DNA from: Pyrenophora tritici-repentis
Lineage: Eukaryota; Ascomycota; Dothideomycetes; Pleosporales; Pleosporaceae
DNA: 64,000 bases
Direction: 5' to 3'
Assembly (NCBI RefSeq): GCF_003171515.1
Contig: NC_089390.1
Span: 9,366,274 to 9,430,273 of the forward strand
Below the pieces are notes generated by a model, which was given only the letters and a program-made list of their open reading frames with translations, did not search any database and was not told the origin of the DNA. Position numbers and translations under genes: made by a program. Of the stretch, positions 33,488 to 44,212 are shown in pieces. How positions within the stretch are numbered: the first letter of the stretch is position 1; every line of letters starts with the position of its first letter.

Positions 33488-35167
33488 ATGCAGGGAAGTT
33501 TTCCTCGACCATCCATGTCCATGGATATGACCGACGTGGAGATGGAAGCGAGCAGTTCAAGAAGCAGCAGAAGCAGCAGTAGCATCAACAGCTCAGATGT
33601 CACGCTTGATTATTATGAAGAACGCACACCTTCTATCAGCAGATGGAGACTGCTTGTCCTGACACTACCGAACTTTGGGTGAGCAAGATATCCCCCTAAC
33701 GTGATCATTTGCATGCAACTGACAAACTTTACCAGCATTCAAGTACTCTGGCTTATCATGATGTCTTACGGCACGCCTTACATGACTACTCTTGGTATAC
33801 CAAATTCGATCACAACGCTGGTATGGCTCTCAGGACCTGTCAGTGGCGCACTGGTTCAGCCACTATTCGCAGCCCTCTCGGATGGCACACGACATCCATG
33901 GGGAAAGCGCAAGCCGTATATCGCTGGTGGTGCCAGCTTCGTTTCACTCTCGCTCCTTGGCCTCGCATGTGCTGAGGATATGTCATCCTGGCTCACAAGC
34001 ACGTCGTCTTCCCACAAGCACATATATGCAATGGGTCCACCCAAGGCTAGCGCATTGACGAAAATACTTGTCGCATTCTGGGTTTGTGCGCTCAACATTG
34101 CCATCCAGCCGCTTCAGAACGGGGTGCGCGCCCTCATTATCGACAGCTGCCCCCCGCACCAGCAGAGTACCGCAGCGGCGTGGAGTGCGCGCTTCAACGG
34201 TCTGGGTGCTGTGGCCATTTCGGCGTCCGCTTTTGCTGACGTCGAGGCGTGGGCGCCGGTACTTGGTGAGACCAAGTTCAAGGCGCTGTGCGTGCTGGCG
34301 GTACTCGCACTCGGTGCTGCCATTGCACCAGCATGCGCTTTGGTACCGGACGAGCCCAGCAGGGAGGTTGACGCGCGCCATAGAGCAGTGAGTCTGTTTG
34401 CACGTCTCTGGAGGACCGCCGGGAATCTTCCACCAGTGACAAGGCAGGTGTGCAAGGTGCAGTCATGCGCCTTCACGGCTTGGTTCTCAGTGTTGTACTA
34501 CTCCACCACCTACGTCTACCAGACCTTTGTCATCGACCAACACGTCCACCTCGACCCTGACATCTTCGGTGCTGCCGATCCTCGTCTCATCGACATGGGC
34601 AAGCATGCGGGAACCCGTGCCTCGCTCGTTTTCGCCTGTGTCACCTTCGCTTCGTCCCTCATTCTACCGCTCATCGCCCGCCATTCAGTGCTCCAGCAAA
34701 TCTCCGGTCACCACGTGCTGGTAGTGACAGTATGCGGACTTTCGCTTGGCCGTATCTGGTACCTTGCACACTGCCTGTTCGCTGCGTTGATGTTTCTGAC
34801 TTGTTTCGTCTACACCGTGCCCGCCGCCACTATCATTGTCGGCGCACTTGGCGTTGCCTGGTCCGTCGCGTCATGGGCACCGTACGCGCTGATTAGCACT
34901 GAGATTGCCAGTCTGAAGGCTCGAAGGGAGGGGGGAGATGGTTCAACGGAGAAAGATATGGGAAATTGGACGGATGAGACCACGGCAGGTATCATGGCCA
35001 TTCACAATATGGCCGTTTCCTTGCCGCAGATTGGCGCAGCGCTGGGGTGCACTGTGCTGTTCAAGCTCGTGGAGATTTCAAAGAGGGACGATCCGGCCGC
35101 GTTTGCTTTCAAGTTTGCAGGTATTATGGCAGTGGTAGCGGCGTGGATGGGGAGATCTTTGTGGTGA
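33488..35167 (+). CDS. MFS transporter, sucrose/alpha-glucoside (SUT) type
   Basis: Two exons, 33488-33678 and 33736-35167, with a 57-base intron joining LTLPNFG to IQVLWLIMMSYG in phase 2. The product has 540 residues. The N-terminus is Ser-rich and cytosolic. About twelve membrane segments follow. The loop after TM2 reads LSDGTRHPWGKRKPYI, the basic motif of plant and fungal sucrose transporters such as S. pombe Sut1. A proton-coupled sugar or glycoside importer at the plasma membrane is the standard reading. Its shared promoter with the KEP gene raises the possibility of a cluster role such as product handling, which is inference. Confidence 0.82.
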
Positions 35168-35646
35168 TCATGAAAACAGGAACTTGACTGCGTAGAAGCA
35201 CAGCATAACATTAGTCTAATGAATCTATGAATCTATGAATCTATGAAGCAGGGCAATAGAAGAGCAATTTCAACTCATTTCACCATCCATCTCGACAACG
35301 CCCACCAAATCATGGTCTGAGGGAGTGGGAAACAAAGCGGAGACTAAGATGTGCTGGTGTTGGTTTGGCCACATGACTGCTATTACCGGGTCTATTCCGT
35401 ATTCTTCCTCTAATAGCTACCCTGAGAGCCCTAATTCACGATTCTCCACATAGATCTCAACACGTTGATCTTACTTCACAAATTGGGCCGATAGAGCTCA
35501 GCATGCTTAATCCGGCAAAATCGTCCGGTTTCAATTGGAGGCGTTCAAGACATTCTTCTAGGTAATTATATACGAGCTCGATCGGTACTATGACCCCGAC
35601 CCCTCCAACTACCATCCAACCTACAACTTGTACAACATGGCTCTCA
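35168..35646. other. Intergenic
   Basis: It contains three to four copies of TGAATCTAT at about 35220-35247. No gene seen. It separates the convergent transporter and UstYa-like gene. Confidence 0.5.
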
Positions 35647-36375
35647 TCAACAAGCAGGATAGGAAAGCTCAACCCTTGTGATTACCGATTCCAAGGGTAC
35701 CGACGTATTCGCCAAAGTGTCCGAGCAGTGCTCAGTATGGTGATATGTCGCCAATGAACTCTCCATCTTCCACCCCCGTTCAATTGCGCGGTGCATCATC
35801 TTCCAACCGTATATGCAGTGAAAGACATGGAAGCGGCGATCCGTCCACATCAACTCTGTCGTCTTGCTGATGGCTTCCAGCGACGGAATCTTGGTCCGCT
35901 CCTCCGGAAGCGCTTCCGGCCTTGTCGAGTTGCTCAAGTAGAAGTTCCACGGTCCTTCTTCCATGAATTTCGTCGTAAGCTCGCCATCGTAGCACTCCAG
36001 TGGCAGCCAGGATACCGTCATGAGGTCGAAGACGCAACCTGCTGCCTCGGCCTCGGCCGGAGAGCTACCACAAAGCTTTGCGGTGCCAGCTTTGTAGCCA
36101 GCGGATGCTTGAAGGCCTTGCGAATGTCCTTGGGATGAGGCCTCGCATGAGAGGCCTAGTTTTGGGAGGATGCGAGGGAGTATCAGAGCGAGGAGGATGG
36201 CGAGAGACAGTAAGAGAAGGAGGGCGATGCCATAGATGAGGATAGTCAAGGCCGTGATGACCAAAGCGTTTATGGTCTTATTGGTCGTCCGAGATCCTGT
36301 TGAATGCTCGACCTCGTCTTCGCTTTCATCGTGATCGAGTTGGGAGTACTTGGGTAAGGATGATACGCTTGACAT
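35647..36375 (-). CDS. UstYa/DUF3328-like membrane protein A (paired HxxHC)
   Basis: Single exon, 242 residues. An acidic N-terminal tail is followed by a strong membrane segment (about 36-70). The lumenal part begins LCGSSPAEAEAAGC (101-114), then VFDLMTVSWLPLECYD. Two metal-site-like motifs lie at 183-187 (HVFHC) and 213-217 (HTEHC). The C-terminus is ITRVELSYPAC. Paired HxxHC motifs behind one N-terminal anchor define UstYa-type oxidases that cyclise or oxidise fungal RiPP and cyclochlorotine-type peptides. The N-terminal CG-SP-EA-GC block is shared with the protein at 43318 but is not in the classic UstYa sequence. This may therefore be a related sister family, and the oxidase role is inferred. 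Confidence 0.72.
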   Translation of the reverse strand: MSSVSSLPKYSQLDHDESEDEVEHSTGSRTTNKTINALVITALTILIYGIALLLLLSLAILLALILPRILPKLGLSCEASSQGHSQGLQASAGYKAGTAKLCGSSPAEAEAAGCVFDLMTVSWLPLECYDGELTTKFMEEGPWNFYLSNSTRPEALPEERTKIPSLEAISKTTELMWTDRRFHVFHCIYGWKMMHRAIERGWKMESSLATYHHTEHCSDTLANTSVPLESVITRVELSYPAC

Positions 36376-37086
36376 GCTTAGATTGGCGGATTACCAGCGC
36401 TTGATGCGCGTTCGCGCATCGATTAAGAACATCAGGTATGTGAAATGCCTGCATATGAAATCCTTGATCATTGACGCTTGGTAGCAATGACCGGAAGTTC
36501 CAACTCTCGGAGGGTGTTCTCGGAGCGCGGGCGACACGTTCAAACGTTCAAACCCATGCCAACCCGGTGGAAACTCGCGGAGGCGTTGTCGATCTATTTT
36601 TTGGCACCAGTAGGGCACGGTAGAAACCGTCATCTTGTGGAGAAGAGTGGTTTGGCTATTCCTTAGCCACCTGGATATGTAAGCGCTTTTAATCTACACA
36701 GCTCCTGTGTCACAGCTTCCAAGGGTAGCTGAGCTCAGCACTGCATGTATCCGTCCCACCAGCTCCACACACGTGCGTACAGCGGCATAAGTTCTCGCCG
36801 CACATGGTTGTATGTGGCTGGTATCCCTCGCAGTCGCAGTCGGTCCTCACAAGGCGTATCCGGAGGGTAGTAAGATACGAGACGAGATACGAGCTTGGAA
36901 GCCTGCAATTGTTCCGTGATTCTGAAATCCGGTAGCAAGTCACATATACCTGCCGGGAATCTGTACGAGCTTGTAGCTTGTCTGTAGCTAATTTACGATG
37001 ATGCTGTACGTACGTCCGTCCAGTAACGGCAAGTAAAGCGCTGAATGTGCGTCTGTGCTCCGGCGCTGCTAACTTAAACGGCAGTA
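36376..37086. other. Intergenic up to the transposon insertion
   Basis: Upstream region of UstYa-like A. No supported gene. The last two bases before the transposon are its TA target site. Confidence 0.5.
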
Positions 37087-37238
37087 ACGTGTCCGTGCAC
37101 CTTGTGCCCGGATTCATCTCATGCCCCGCGAACACCATCTTAGCGATCTCAAATTTGAAGCTGTACAACACCACACAATAGCTTAATATTAATAAAAACA
37201 TAGCATTGCAGTAATTAGATACTTGCGATTAACTTGTA

Positions 37239-39285
37239 CTATCTGAATTTTTGTGGGAGGTTGACGTTGCGGCCACGTGATGTGGTCTTTGGTGGTGGAG
37301 GCGATGGAGGAGATGCAACTCTATCGCGAGCTCTATCCTCCATCGCTCGTTTTTGACGCTTGTTCTTAGAAGAGGGCGCTCTTGAGGCTTTACGCTTGCG
37401 TTGTTGAGCTTGTTGGGTGGCTTTTTTCTGGTGTTGAGCTTCAACTTTGCGCGCGCGTTCAGCTGCTTTCTCAGCTCGCTCAAGCTCCCTTATCTCCTTG
37501 AGCCTCTGCCTCTCTACACGCTTCTCCTCGAGCTTAACTTGACGCTGCAGTTGAACCTCCTCACGCTGCTTCTTGGCCTGTGCTTTTTGGAGTTTCTCCT
37601 CTATCTTATCTCGCTCCCGTACTACTTCTCTAGCTCGAGCCTCGCGTATCTTGCGAGGAGACCAGAAGACAGAGCCACCGTGATACTCCTGGCGCTGTTG
37701 AAGGTCAAGAGCTTTGCCCTTCTTCTTATGCTTCTTTTTATGTTGAAGAGCCTCCTTTAAGCCCTCGTTCTCATGCTGTAAAAGCTTATACTGCACAGAG
37801 AGATGGTGAACGCTTGAGCGCAGCTTTCTTGCCTCATACTGATGGCTATCATTGACAGCAGCTCGTACTAACCGATCGAGCTTTCTCCAGTCATGATCAG
37901 AGAGCCCTGAAGATGAGCTTCTCTCAGCTTCTGGCGTGCTGGCAAATCTACGAAGGATAACGTTGGGATCTATTGGCAGAGATGTCAACAAGCAAGTCAA
38001 GCTGGCTTGATTCTTATCGATTGCAGATCACAGACCATTCTCTGGGACGTGCCACTGTGCACGAGCCTCTATATTGTCTGTGATCTGCAATCGATAAGAA
38101 TCAAGCCAGCTTGACTTGCTTGTTGACATCTCTGTCTATTGGCCATATACCAGTAGCTTCAAACGCTTTTAATATAGTTGATTGCTTAAACGAGGCCTGC
38201 CAAGCTCTCCAGAAGAGTGGGAAGAAGTCTCCTTTCTTAATTGGAATGAGGCCTTGAGCCTTGTAGAGATGGTTAGTGAGCTCGTTGGAGTAGGCTTGAG
38301 AGAGTGGCTTGAACAGCACTACATCGAGCGGCTGGAGCGTATGAGTCGAATGGGGAGGAAGGATCATGAGGAGGATCCTATGGCGATCGCAGTACTTGAT
38401 AAACTCCATCGTGAGGTGAGATCCATGGCCATCAAGGATGAGCAATCGCCATCTCCCTGATCGCTGCTTTGTATAGCGATCAAACACCTGCTCTAGCCAA
38501 GCTAGGCCTACGTCATTGTTTGACCAGCCTGTTAGAGATGATGAGACAAAGACCTCATGTTCTCCTGCCTTAATATCCTCCACCCAACTCGATCGTATGG
38601 CTCCATTTTTAGCTGCGTAGATAAGGGCTGGAGGCAGCGAGCTCCCATCGGCGCAGCAGCAGGCCAGGAGTGTCAGAAACTCGCGTGATCCATCCTGGAG
38701 AGATGCTCGAACCTCTTTCTTATCCCATTGACGCCTGCTAAATATCCTCTTACTCCTGCCTATCATACCAATAAGGAAGCCCTTTTCATCCATATTGTAT
38801 ATATCTCGAGCCTCTAGGTGGTATTCGGTGATCTTCTGGTGCAGCAGCTCGAAGTAGAGTCTATACTTTGACTCAGAATCAGCCAGGTGGCGCGTACGAT
38901 CCATGGCGGTGGTCCACTTTGAGATAAGATAGATCTCGTGTCGGTTAATGAAGCGAGTAACCCAGCTCTCGCTGAGCTGCTGATGGGCTACTTCTGATGA
39001 GAAATTCCTGATCATCTCTCTTGTAGGAGGTAGGCCTTGCTTAGTGAGCTTAGTGATATATCGTACAAGCTCTAACTCTTGTTGTGGGCCGATAGCTTGC
39101 TGCTGAGCGTATCCATCGCTCCTAGGCCCTGTCACGCGCCTCCATCTTCGCCCTAGCGTTGAGCGGTTAACCCCCCATTTTTCAGCAACTTCTTTTAATG
39201 TGAATTTCTCTCCTGGATCGCGCGATTCTAAATCTGCAATCGCTTCATCAATCGGAGCCATAGTTGTGGAGTTATTGCGCGTCAA
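37239..39285 (-). pseudogene. pogo/Fot1 transposase, interrupted by MITE insertion
   Basis: The N-terminal part (39285-38101) has a helix-turn-helix start (EKFTLKEVAEKWGVNRSTLG), a CENP-B-like domain, and catalytic segments NMDEKGFLIG, LILDGHGSHLT and THTLQPLDVVLF, a DDD triad. After GIWPID the frame enters the MITE and stops. The C-terminal part resumes on the other side (about 37970-37239) with IDPNVILRRF and a long charged coiled coil (KKQREEVQLQRQVKLEEKR) and basic tail. The join lies exactly at the 8-bp target duplication, so the MITE alone explains the break. The start may be at 39285 or at Met9. Confidence 0.9.
37977..38134. mobile_element. hAT-type MITE, 158 bp, nested in the transposase
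   Basis: Perfect 59-base terminal inverted repeats start CAGAGATGTCAACAAGC. The 8-bp target duplication TCTATTGG lies at 37969-37976 and 38135-38142. About 40 internal bases, no coding capacity. The family differs from the MITE at 13111, although both have CAGAG termini. Confidence 0.95.
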
Positions 39286-39360
39286 AGTTGTAGTATTGAG
39301 ACACGCGTCGGTGTTCGGCGGGGCATGAGATGAATCCGGGCATGAGGTGCACGGACACGT

Positions 39361-40422
39361 TAGTTAGCTAGCTTAAGGCGTAGTCAGCGAATCCAACAAC
39401 CAACTTGTGATCGACGCCACGCAGATCGCGCATCCAATCGTTGCCCCGATCTTTCTATCACGTGTCTTTGCTTTTTCCTGGTCGGTGATCGAGTTGTGTG
39501 CTCGAGCCCACCTGTGCATATGCCCCGATAGGATCTACTAATGTGACCGATGATCCATCGCTCCACGACATCAACCCCCGAAAGCTTACGAAGCTTGCGA
39601 AGCTTGCATGCAAAGCTTGTACTTAGGCTCATGAGACAGTTACATGCGCTAGAAGCCGCTGTCGAGAAGCCTTTTCTGATCCCAAGCGCATGTAATGCGA
39701 CAAATGATCTTCGCAACAGAGGACAATCCCCCCGGTAGCGATCTAGTTTTACAGTACGAGTAGCCTATACAAGCATAGTGACCTCCCCAAGGTTACGGCA
39801 CCTACCGAGTATGAAGGATTTTACCGAGCCCGTTGGTAGCAAAGGCAAGGTTCGCTAACGGCAAAAAGATGTGAAAGGCCCCGGCAATTCAATACATCTG
39901 CTTCTACGTTCTTCTATTCAATCATCGTCAGACGGAGAGGCCCCTGCCGCGTTCCAGATGTTGTCTCAACATGGGGTTAAGTTCTTATTTTGAAAACGCC
40001 CGACGATCATCCATATACCTCGCAATCTAGATGACATGCCGGCTTCGGTGTAACGTATCACGTAGTCAGATAGCTGACGAAATACTGTTGCTTCAGCTGG
40101 GAATGGCCTTCGCAATCTAGATGACATGCCGGCTTCGGTGTACCGTATCATGTAGTCAGATAGCTGACGAAATACTGTTGCTTCAGCTGGGAATGGCCTA
40201 CGCAACCAGAGCAACCGAAGTCAACCCTGCAATCGCGTCATTGATTCATATCCAGCCCTCACCGCCTGCGGAGCGGCCTTATGCCAACATTCGTATGACC
40301 AACATCCCATATCGCTTTTGAATGTTATTACATTTATAAAGAACATACTAAGTACTTACCTCCACAATTAAGAACACACCCCCGTCATCTTCTATTGGCC
40401 ATACTTTCATTCCATCAACGCA
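39361..40422. other. Upstream region of the cluster regulator
   Basis: Non-coding by inspection. It contains a small GCTTACGAAGCTTGCGAAGCTTGC-like repeat at about 39585-39610 and the 90-bp tandem duplication at 40021-40200. Confidence 0.5.
40021..40200. repeat. 90-bp perfect-register tandem duplication
   Basis: Two adjacent 90-base copies (40021-40110, 40111-40200) differ at about three positions. They end 222 bases before the Zn2Cys6 regulator start, so they may double a promoter element. Confidence 0.92.
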
Positions 40423-41799
40423 ATGCAACCACACAAGATTGCCCGCAGCAAGATTAATTCGAAAGCATGTGATCAATGCTACAGATGTAAAGTAAAATGC
40501 ACAATGGAGCCGAGCGGCTGTACGCGTTGTCGTATGACAGACGGTTTGTGCACATACAGCCTGGGCAAATGGATGGGTCGGCCAAAGAAGTCAAGTCGAC
40601 AGACCTCACAAGCCAAATCCAGAGAGGCGATGAGTCCTGGCAATGTCTCTCCGGAGCCCGAAAGAAGCTATTCATGTAGTCTTTCTCCCACGTCGATCCT
40701 AGTAGATACGGTAGACTGACGCAAGCAGACCGGATAATGAACCTACAAGATGCAGAACGATGTTGGGAGCTGCTTCCATCCGCCATGGAGGAACCTATTC
40801 AATATCCTCTGGAACCTACGGCAGTATCACCATTTTCGATGGATGATTACGCTCAATTCAAGGCTGGAGGCTACTACACAAGCACCAATGAAAGTCAGAG
40901 CACTACGTCTTCTGATAAAAGAGCAAGCCCGAGGCGTATCTCTCATGATCGAACGCCAAGCAGAGAGTTGTCACATGGAGAAATGGATATGGTCAGCTCT
41001 GCATCGGTATGTTTATCCTCTACTGCATGCAGTGAAAGGCTAGGTCTGATGAGTGCTATAGATACGGGGTGACCAACAAGGCAATTTTCCCAAGCGTCGA
41101 GATGACTCATACCCATCACTGCAAATCCCGCAGAGTCTAGGTAGTCATACCGACTTTGATTTTGGGAATATGGGTATAGCGTTGACAAATTCCCCACGAG
41201 TTTCGTTGGCAGGCCCCATGGAGATGTAAGCGATATCGAAAATTCCCCACACAATCCCCAGAGTTCACACTGACAAGACTTGCAGCAACGCCGTTGACCA
41301 CGCCCAAAGACCAGACGGCGGGCAAACATCTCCCATAATGCAAGATGAATTTACATCTCCAGTGGAAAAATCGTGTCACTGCAAATGCTCCCAATCTGCG
41401 TTGGCTTGTTTAGACAGGATCTCCACCGTGTCACCCGAAGCCCGCTACATTGACCGACTCGAAGCCATACAGTCGGCTCTCCTAACCGCAGAGAAGCTAG
41501 TGCTCTGCACCAATTGCCTTCCAAACATGATCATCGCAAAATGCTGCTTCGTCCTGGGAAATGCCCATGAGCTGGTGAGTGACATGAGCTCTGGATTGGA
41601 AGACACAACGAGCCCCACTACGGCAGCTACCCGCCAGTCAGTCGAATACGTCAGACGCGTCAAACGGCGCGCTACTATGCTTTTTGCGGGCTTGAAGATG
41701 TTGGAAGATCTGAGCCCTGGGGATTGGGGTCTCTCCAAAATGCAATCTGAGTTTTTGTCTGTACTAGCCAAATTCTGGGTGTCACTGCCAGAACATTGA
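40423..41799 (+). CDS. Zn2Cys6 transcription factor, AflR-like
   Basis: Four exons: 40423-40675, 40729-41006, 41062-41225 and 41286-41799. Phases agree and the product has 402 residues. The zinc cluster is C16-x2-C-x6-C26-x6-C33-x2-C-x6-C43, followed by GKWMGRPKKS, the short basic linker seen in AflR-type regulators. The C-terminal half begins EKSCHCKCSQSALACL and contains LCTNC, VKRRATMLFAGLKML and similar, which fits the AflR-type regulatory domain of secondary-metabolite clusters. It is the likely local activator of the KEP/UstYa-like genes, by position. Targets cannot be shown from sequence. Confidence 0.85.
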
Positions 41800-41867
41800 T
41801 GTCAAACAATACAGCCAGTCATCATCTGATCACTCAAGGAAAAGCAGCATGGTGCATTGTGTTTCTC

Positions 41868-42696
41868 TCATTCTATGGATCTGGGCTGTCGAATGAGGAT
41901 CGTGGTTGTATACGGCTTTGACCATCCATACTGTGGGCGCTCTTGCTCAACTTTGTCGACTACCTGGAAATCATGATCTTGATACAGCTTGACACCCGGT
42001 GTCTTGGCGACTACTAGGGTCTTGAGTCCATTCCTATCCGCATATGCCAAACCCTCTGTGAGTAGCATGGAGCCGATGCCACGTCTCTGGTGCTCAGGGT
42101 GGGTGGCTAGGTAATCCAATGCTGTGAGGCAATTAGTCCAAGTAAACTCTGACTGTAGCAGCTAGGTACTGACCAAGAAACCTTTCGCCAGTACCCAGTA
42201 CTTTAGCTTCTGCCTTTTCTATCGCCTCACTGAGCTCGTCTACGACCGGATGGTCCAGGCCCCGAATTTTACCATCTTCAGTTACACTCCGAAAGTCTTC
42301 TTTGTAAACTCGGCTACTTTCCGAGTCAATCTCAACCACAATACCCTCCGCCCACTCGTCAGTACATCCGTCCGGAATTATCCAGCGCGCATAGCCAACG
42401 ATATCACCAGTAGCGTCCTCCACAACCTTACGATGCCGCTTGGTGGAAATAACCTTGACGAGGTTCCAGGGCAAACGCCTTGCACAATCAGAGATAATGC
42501 TATCCAGCGTTATGCCTTTCCAGAGCGAGGCCCAATGTGCATCTTGGTAGAAAGCGCGCATCATGGTTTCTGCAAGGCCGGCTGCATCAGCAGGCTTCAC
42601 CGGTTGAATCGTGTAGATCTGGGGCGCGAGATTAAACGGGAAAGCCGGGGCTAGGGTGGGGAAACTTACCATTTTTGTCATGTCGCTATCAGACAA
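41868..42696 (-). CDS. GNAT-family N-acetyltransferase
   Basis: Two exons, 42696-42174 and 42121-41868, with a 52-base intron restoring GERFLALDYLATHPEHQ in phase 1. The product has 258 residues. The acetyl-CoA loop is HPEHQRRGIGSMLLTEG (Q/RxxGxG/A motif), followed by TPGVKLYQDHDFQVVDK, the end of the GNAT fold. The N-terminal half (IQPVKPADAAGLAETMMRAF) is the usual fungal lead-in. The substrate is unknown; a small amine or peptide N-terminus is possible. It is convergent with the regulator, only 68 bases apart, inside the candidate cluster. Confidence 0.87.
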
Positions 42697-43317
42697 CGAA
42701 CGATCGTACGAGCTTTACATAAGGTGCTTGCTTCCGGACTTTGCCCATTTAGATGGTGAGGTGGTAGCGGGTGCCAGTCAGGGGTGTCGGCAGGGATCTT
42801 GCATGAATTGTCCCTTGTGCGAGTTTATGCTGCGATTGCCCACTTTTGCACGAAATGACAGTGCCTCTTTATGCTGCGATCCTTCGCCCTAAGTATAGTT
42901 ACACGCCAAGCTGCGGTGTGTTTTTGGTGTCTTTGTTCGTTGACTTGGTCATCAGCCGAGAGCATACCCGGCTTGTACTTAGCTGTGTCGAACCGAGAAT
43001 CCAGGCCCGAGTGCACATGAGCCGACTTGGCAGACCGGGGTCCGCTATGCTTGTTTCCGGCTCCGGACTTCTTTACATGCCTCCGGAAACTTCACGGTGC
43101 GGCAACAACACAACGGAGCGGCGTATTTTCGCCGCTGGAGGACGTAGTACGCCACAACTTTCGCCTCCAAGATTGATTACGATGGAATATATAGGAAGTC
43201 TCCTTGCATTTTCAGACTATCCAGTCAGGAAGTCGACAACCCAAACACTCCATACATCCAGTTGTGCTCAAACATAATTACCCCGCTTGTGAATCTTGGT
43301 GAAGATAACTCGCCGAC
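42697..43317. other. Divergent promoter, acetyltransferase and UstYa-like B
   Basis: Region between two divergent genes. No gene or recognised regulatory site was seen. Confidence 0.5.
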
Positions 43318-44115
43318 ATGTTGCCTGCAATCATGAGCAAAATGTCTCGCTGTAAGTATCCGAAACAACCCCCACCCTTCACCCCTACCACTCAACCAGG
43401 AGTTGCGGCAGGCTAACTAATCCAAGCCGCACCATCACTCAAATCAGGATACCAACGCCCACCATACAGCGGCAACGATGAAGACCGGCCTTTTCTCTCA
43501 GCTTCAGAAGAGAAGATGGACTACACATCACCAGCGCCCAGTACTCCGCGTTCACGGCTCTGTTCAGCCCTCCTTGTCGCATCCACATCCCTAACGCTCG
43601 GCCTCTTAGCCCTTATTCTCGTAGTAGCCCAGCGGCGCCACCCAGGAAGCACAGTATCACTATGGCCAACCTACCAAGGCGGATCACACGTCGTCGAGCA
43701 CTGCGGCAACTCACCACAAGAAGCGCAGGAACAAGGCTGCATATGGGATCTCATGAGTTTCGGTTGGGTACACCCCCGCTGCTTCAAGCCCGACGAATCT
43801 CAGATTTTCCTTGAGAAGTACGGACCTTGGAAATGGTACTACGACCTGAACGCCACCCAGGAAATCGCCCCTGAAGACCTGACTACCACCGGTCGCGTCT
43901 ACACTGAGCAGGGCTATCACGTTGTTCACTGCTTGTACATTTTCAAGCTTTTGCATCTGGCGGGTATGAATCAGCATATTGTGACGGACGAGGCTATCCC
44001 GCTGGCGCATACGCAACATTGTATAGACATGATTTCTTCACCAAAGTATACGGATTTCAAGCATATAAACACACGGGTGGATATGTTGTTTGCGCGATGC
44101 GTATCAATTGAGTAG
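43318..44115 (+). CDS. UstYa/DUF3328-like membrane protein B (paired HxxHC)
   Basis: Two exons, 43318-43351 and 43427-44115, with a 75-base intron in phase 1 (branch GCTAAC). The product has 240 residues; Met6 at 43333 is an alternative start. One membrane segment lies at about 57-80. Shared blocks with protein A: HCGNSPQEAQEQGCIWDLM, GPWKWYYDLN, HVVHC (176-180), HTQHC (206-210) and INTRVDMLFARC. The paired HxxHC motifs suggest a copper-type UstYa-like oxidase, or a sister family, facing the secretory lumen where a Kex2-processed peptide would mature. A and B are clear paralogues though quite diverged. Confidence 0.72.
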
Positions 44116-44212
44116 AAAAATCGTCTCTCTTCCCTTATCGTCATATATATATATACATAGAAGGTTCACAAGTAATGTATACTCATCTGCCCAACTCCAG
44201 AGAGCGAGTGCC

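Larger units (their letters stand above)
37087..39360 (-). mobile_element. pogo/Fot1-type (Tc1/mariner) DNA transposon, disrupted by a nested MITE
   Basis: Terminal inverted repeats of about 50 bases (37087-37136 and 39310-39360) start ACGTGTCCGTGCACCT and differ by two substitutions and one indel. TA dinucleotides flank both ends (37085-37086, 39361-39362). It encodes one transposase on the minus strand. The nested MITE at 37977-38134 cuts the reading frame. The element separates UstYa-like A from the cluster regulator. Confidence 0.93.

Noticed and set aside
38182..38460. Plus-strand 92-codon frame in the pogo element
   Set aside because: Antisense to the conserved DDD transposase region; no independent evidence.
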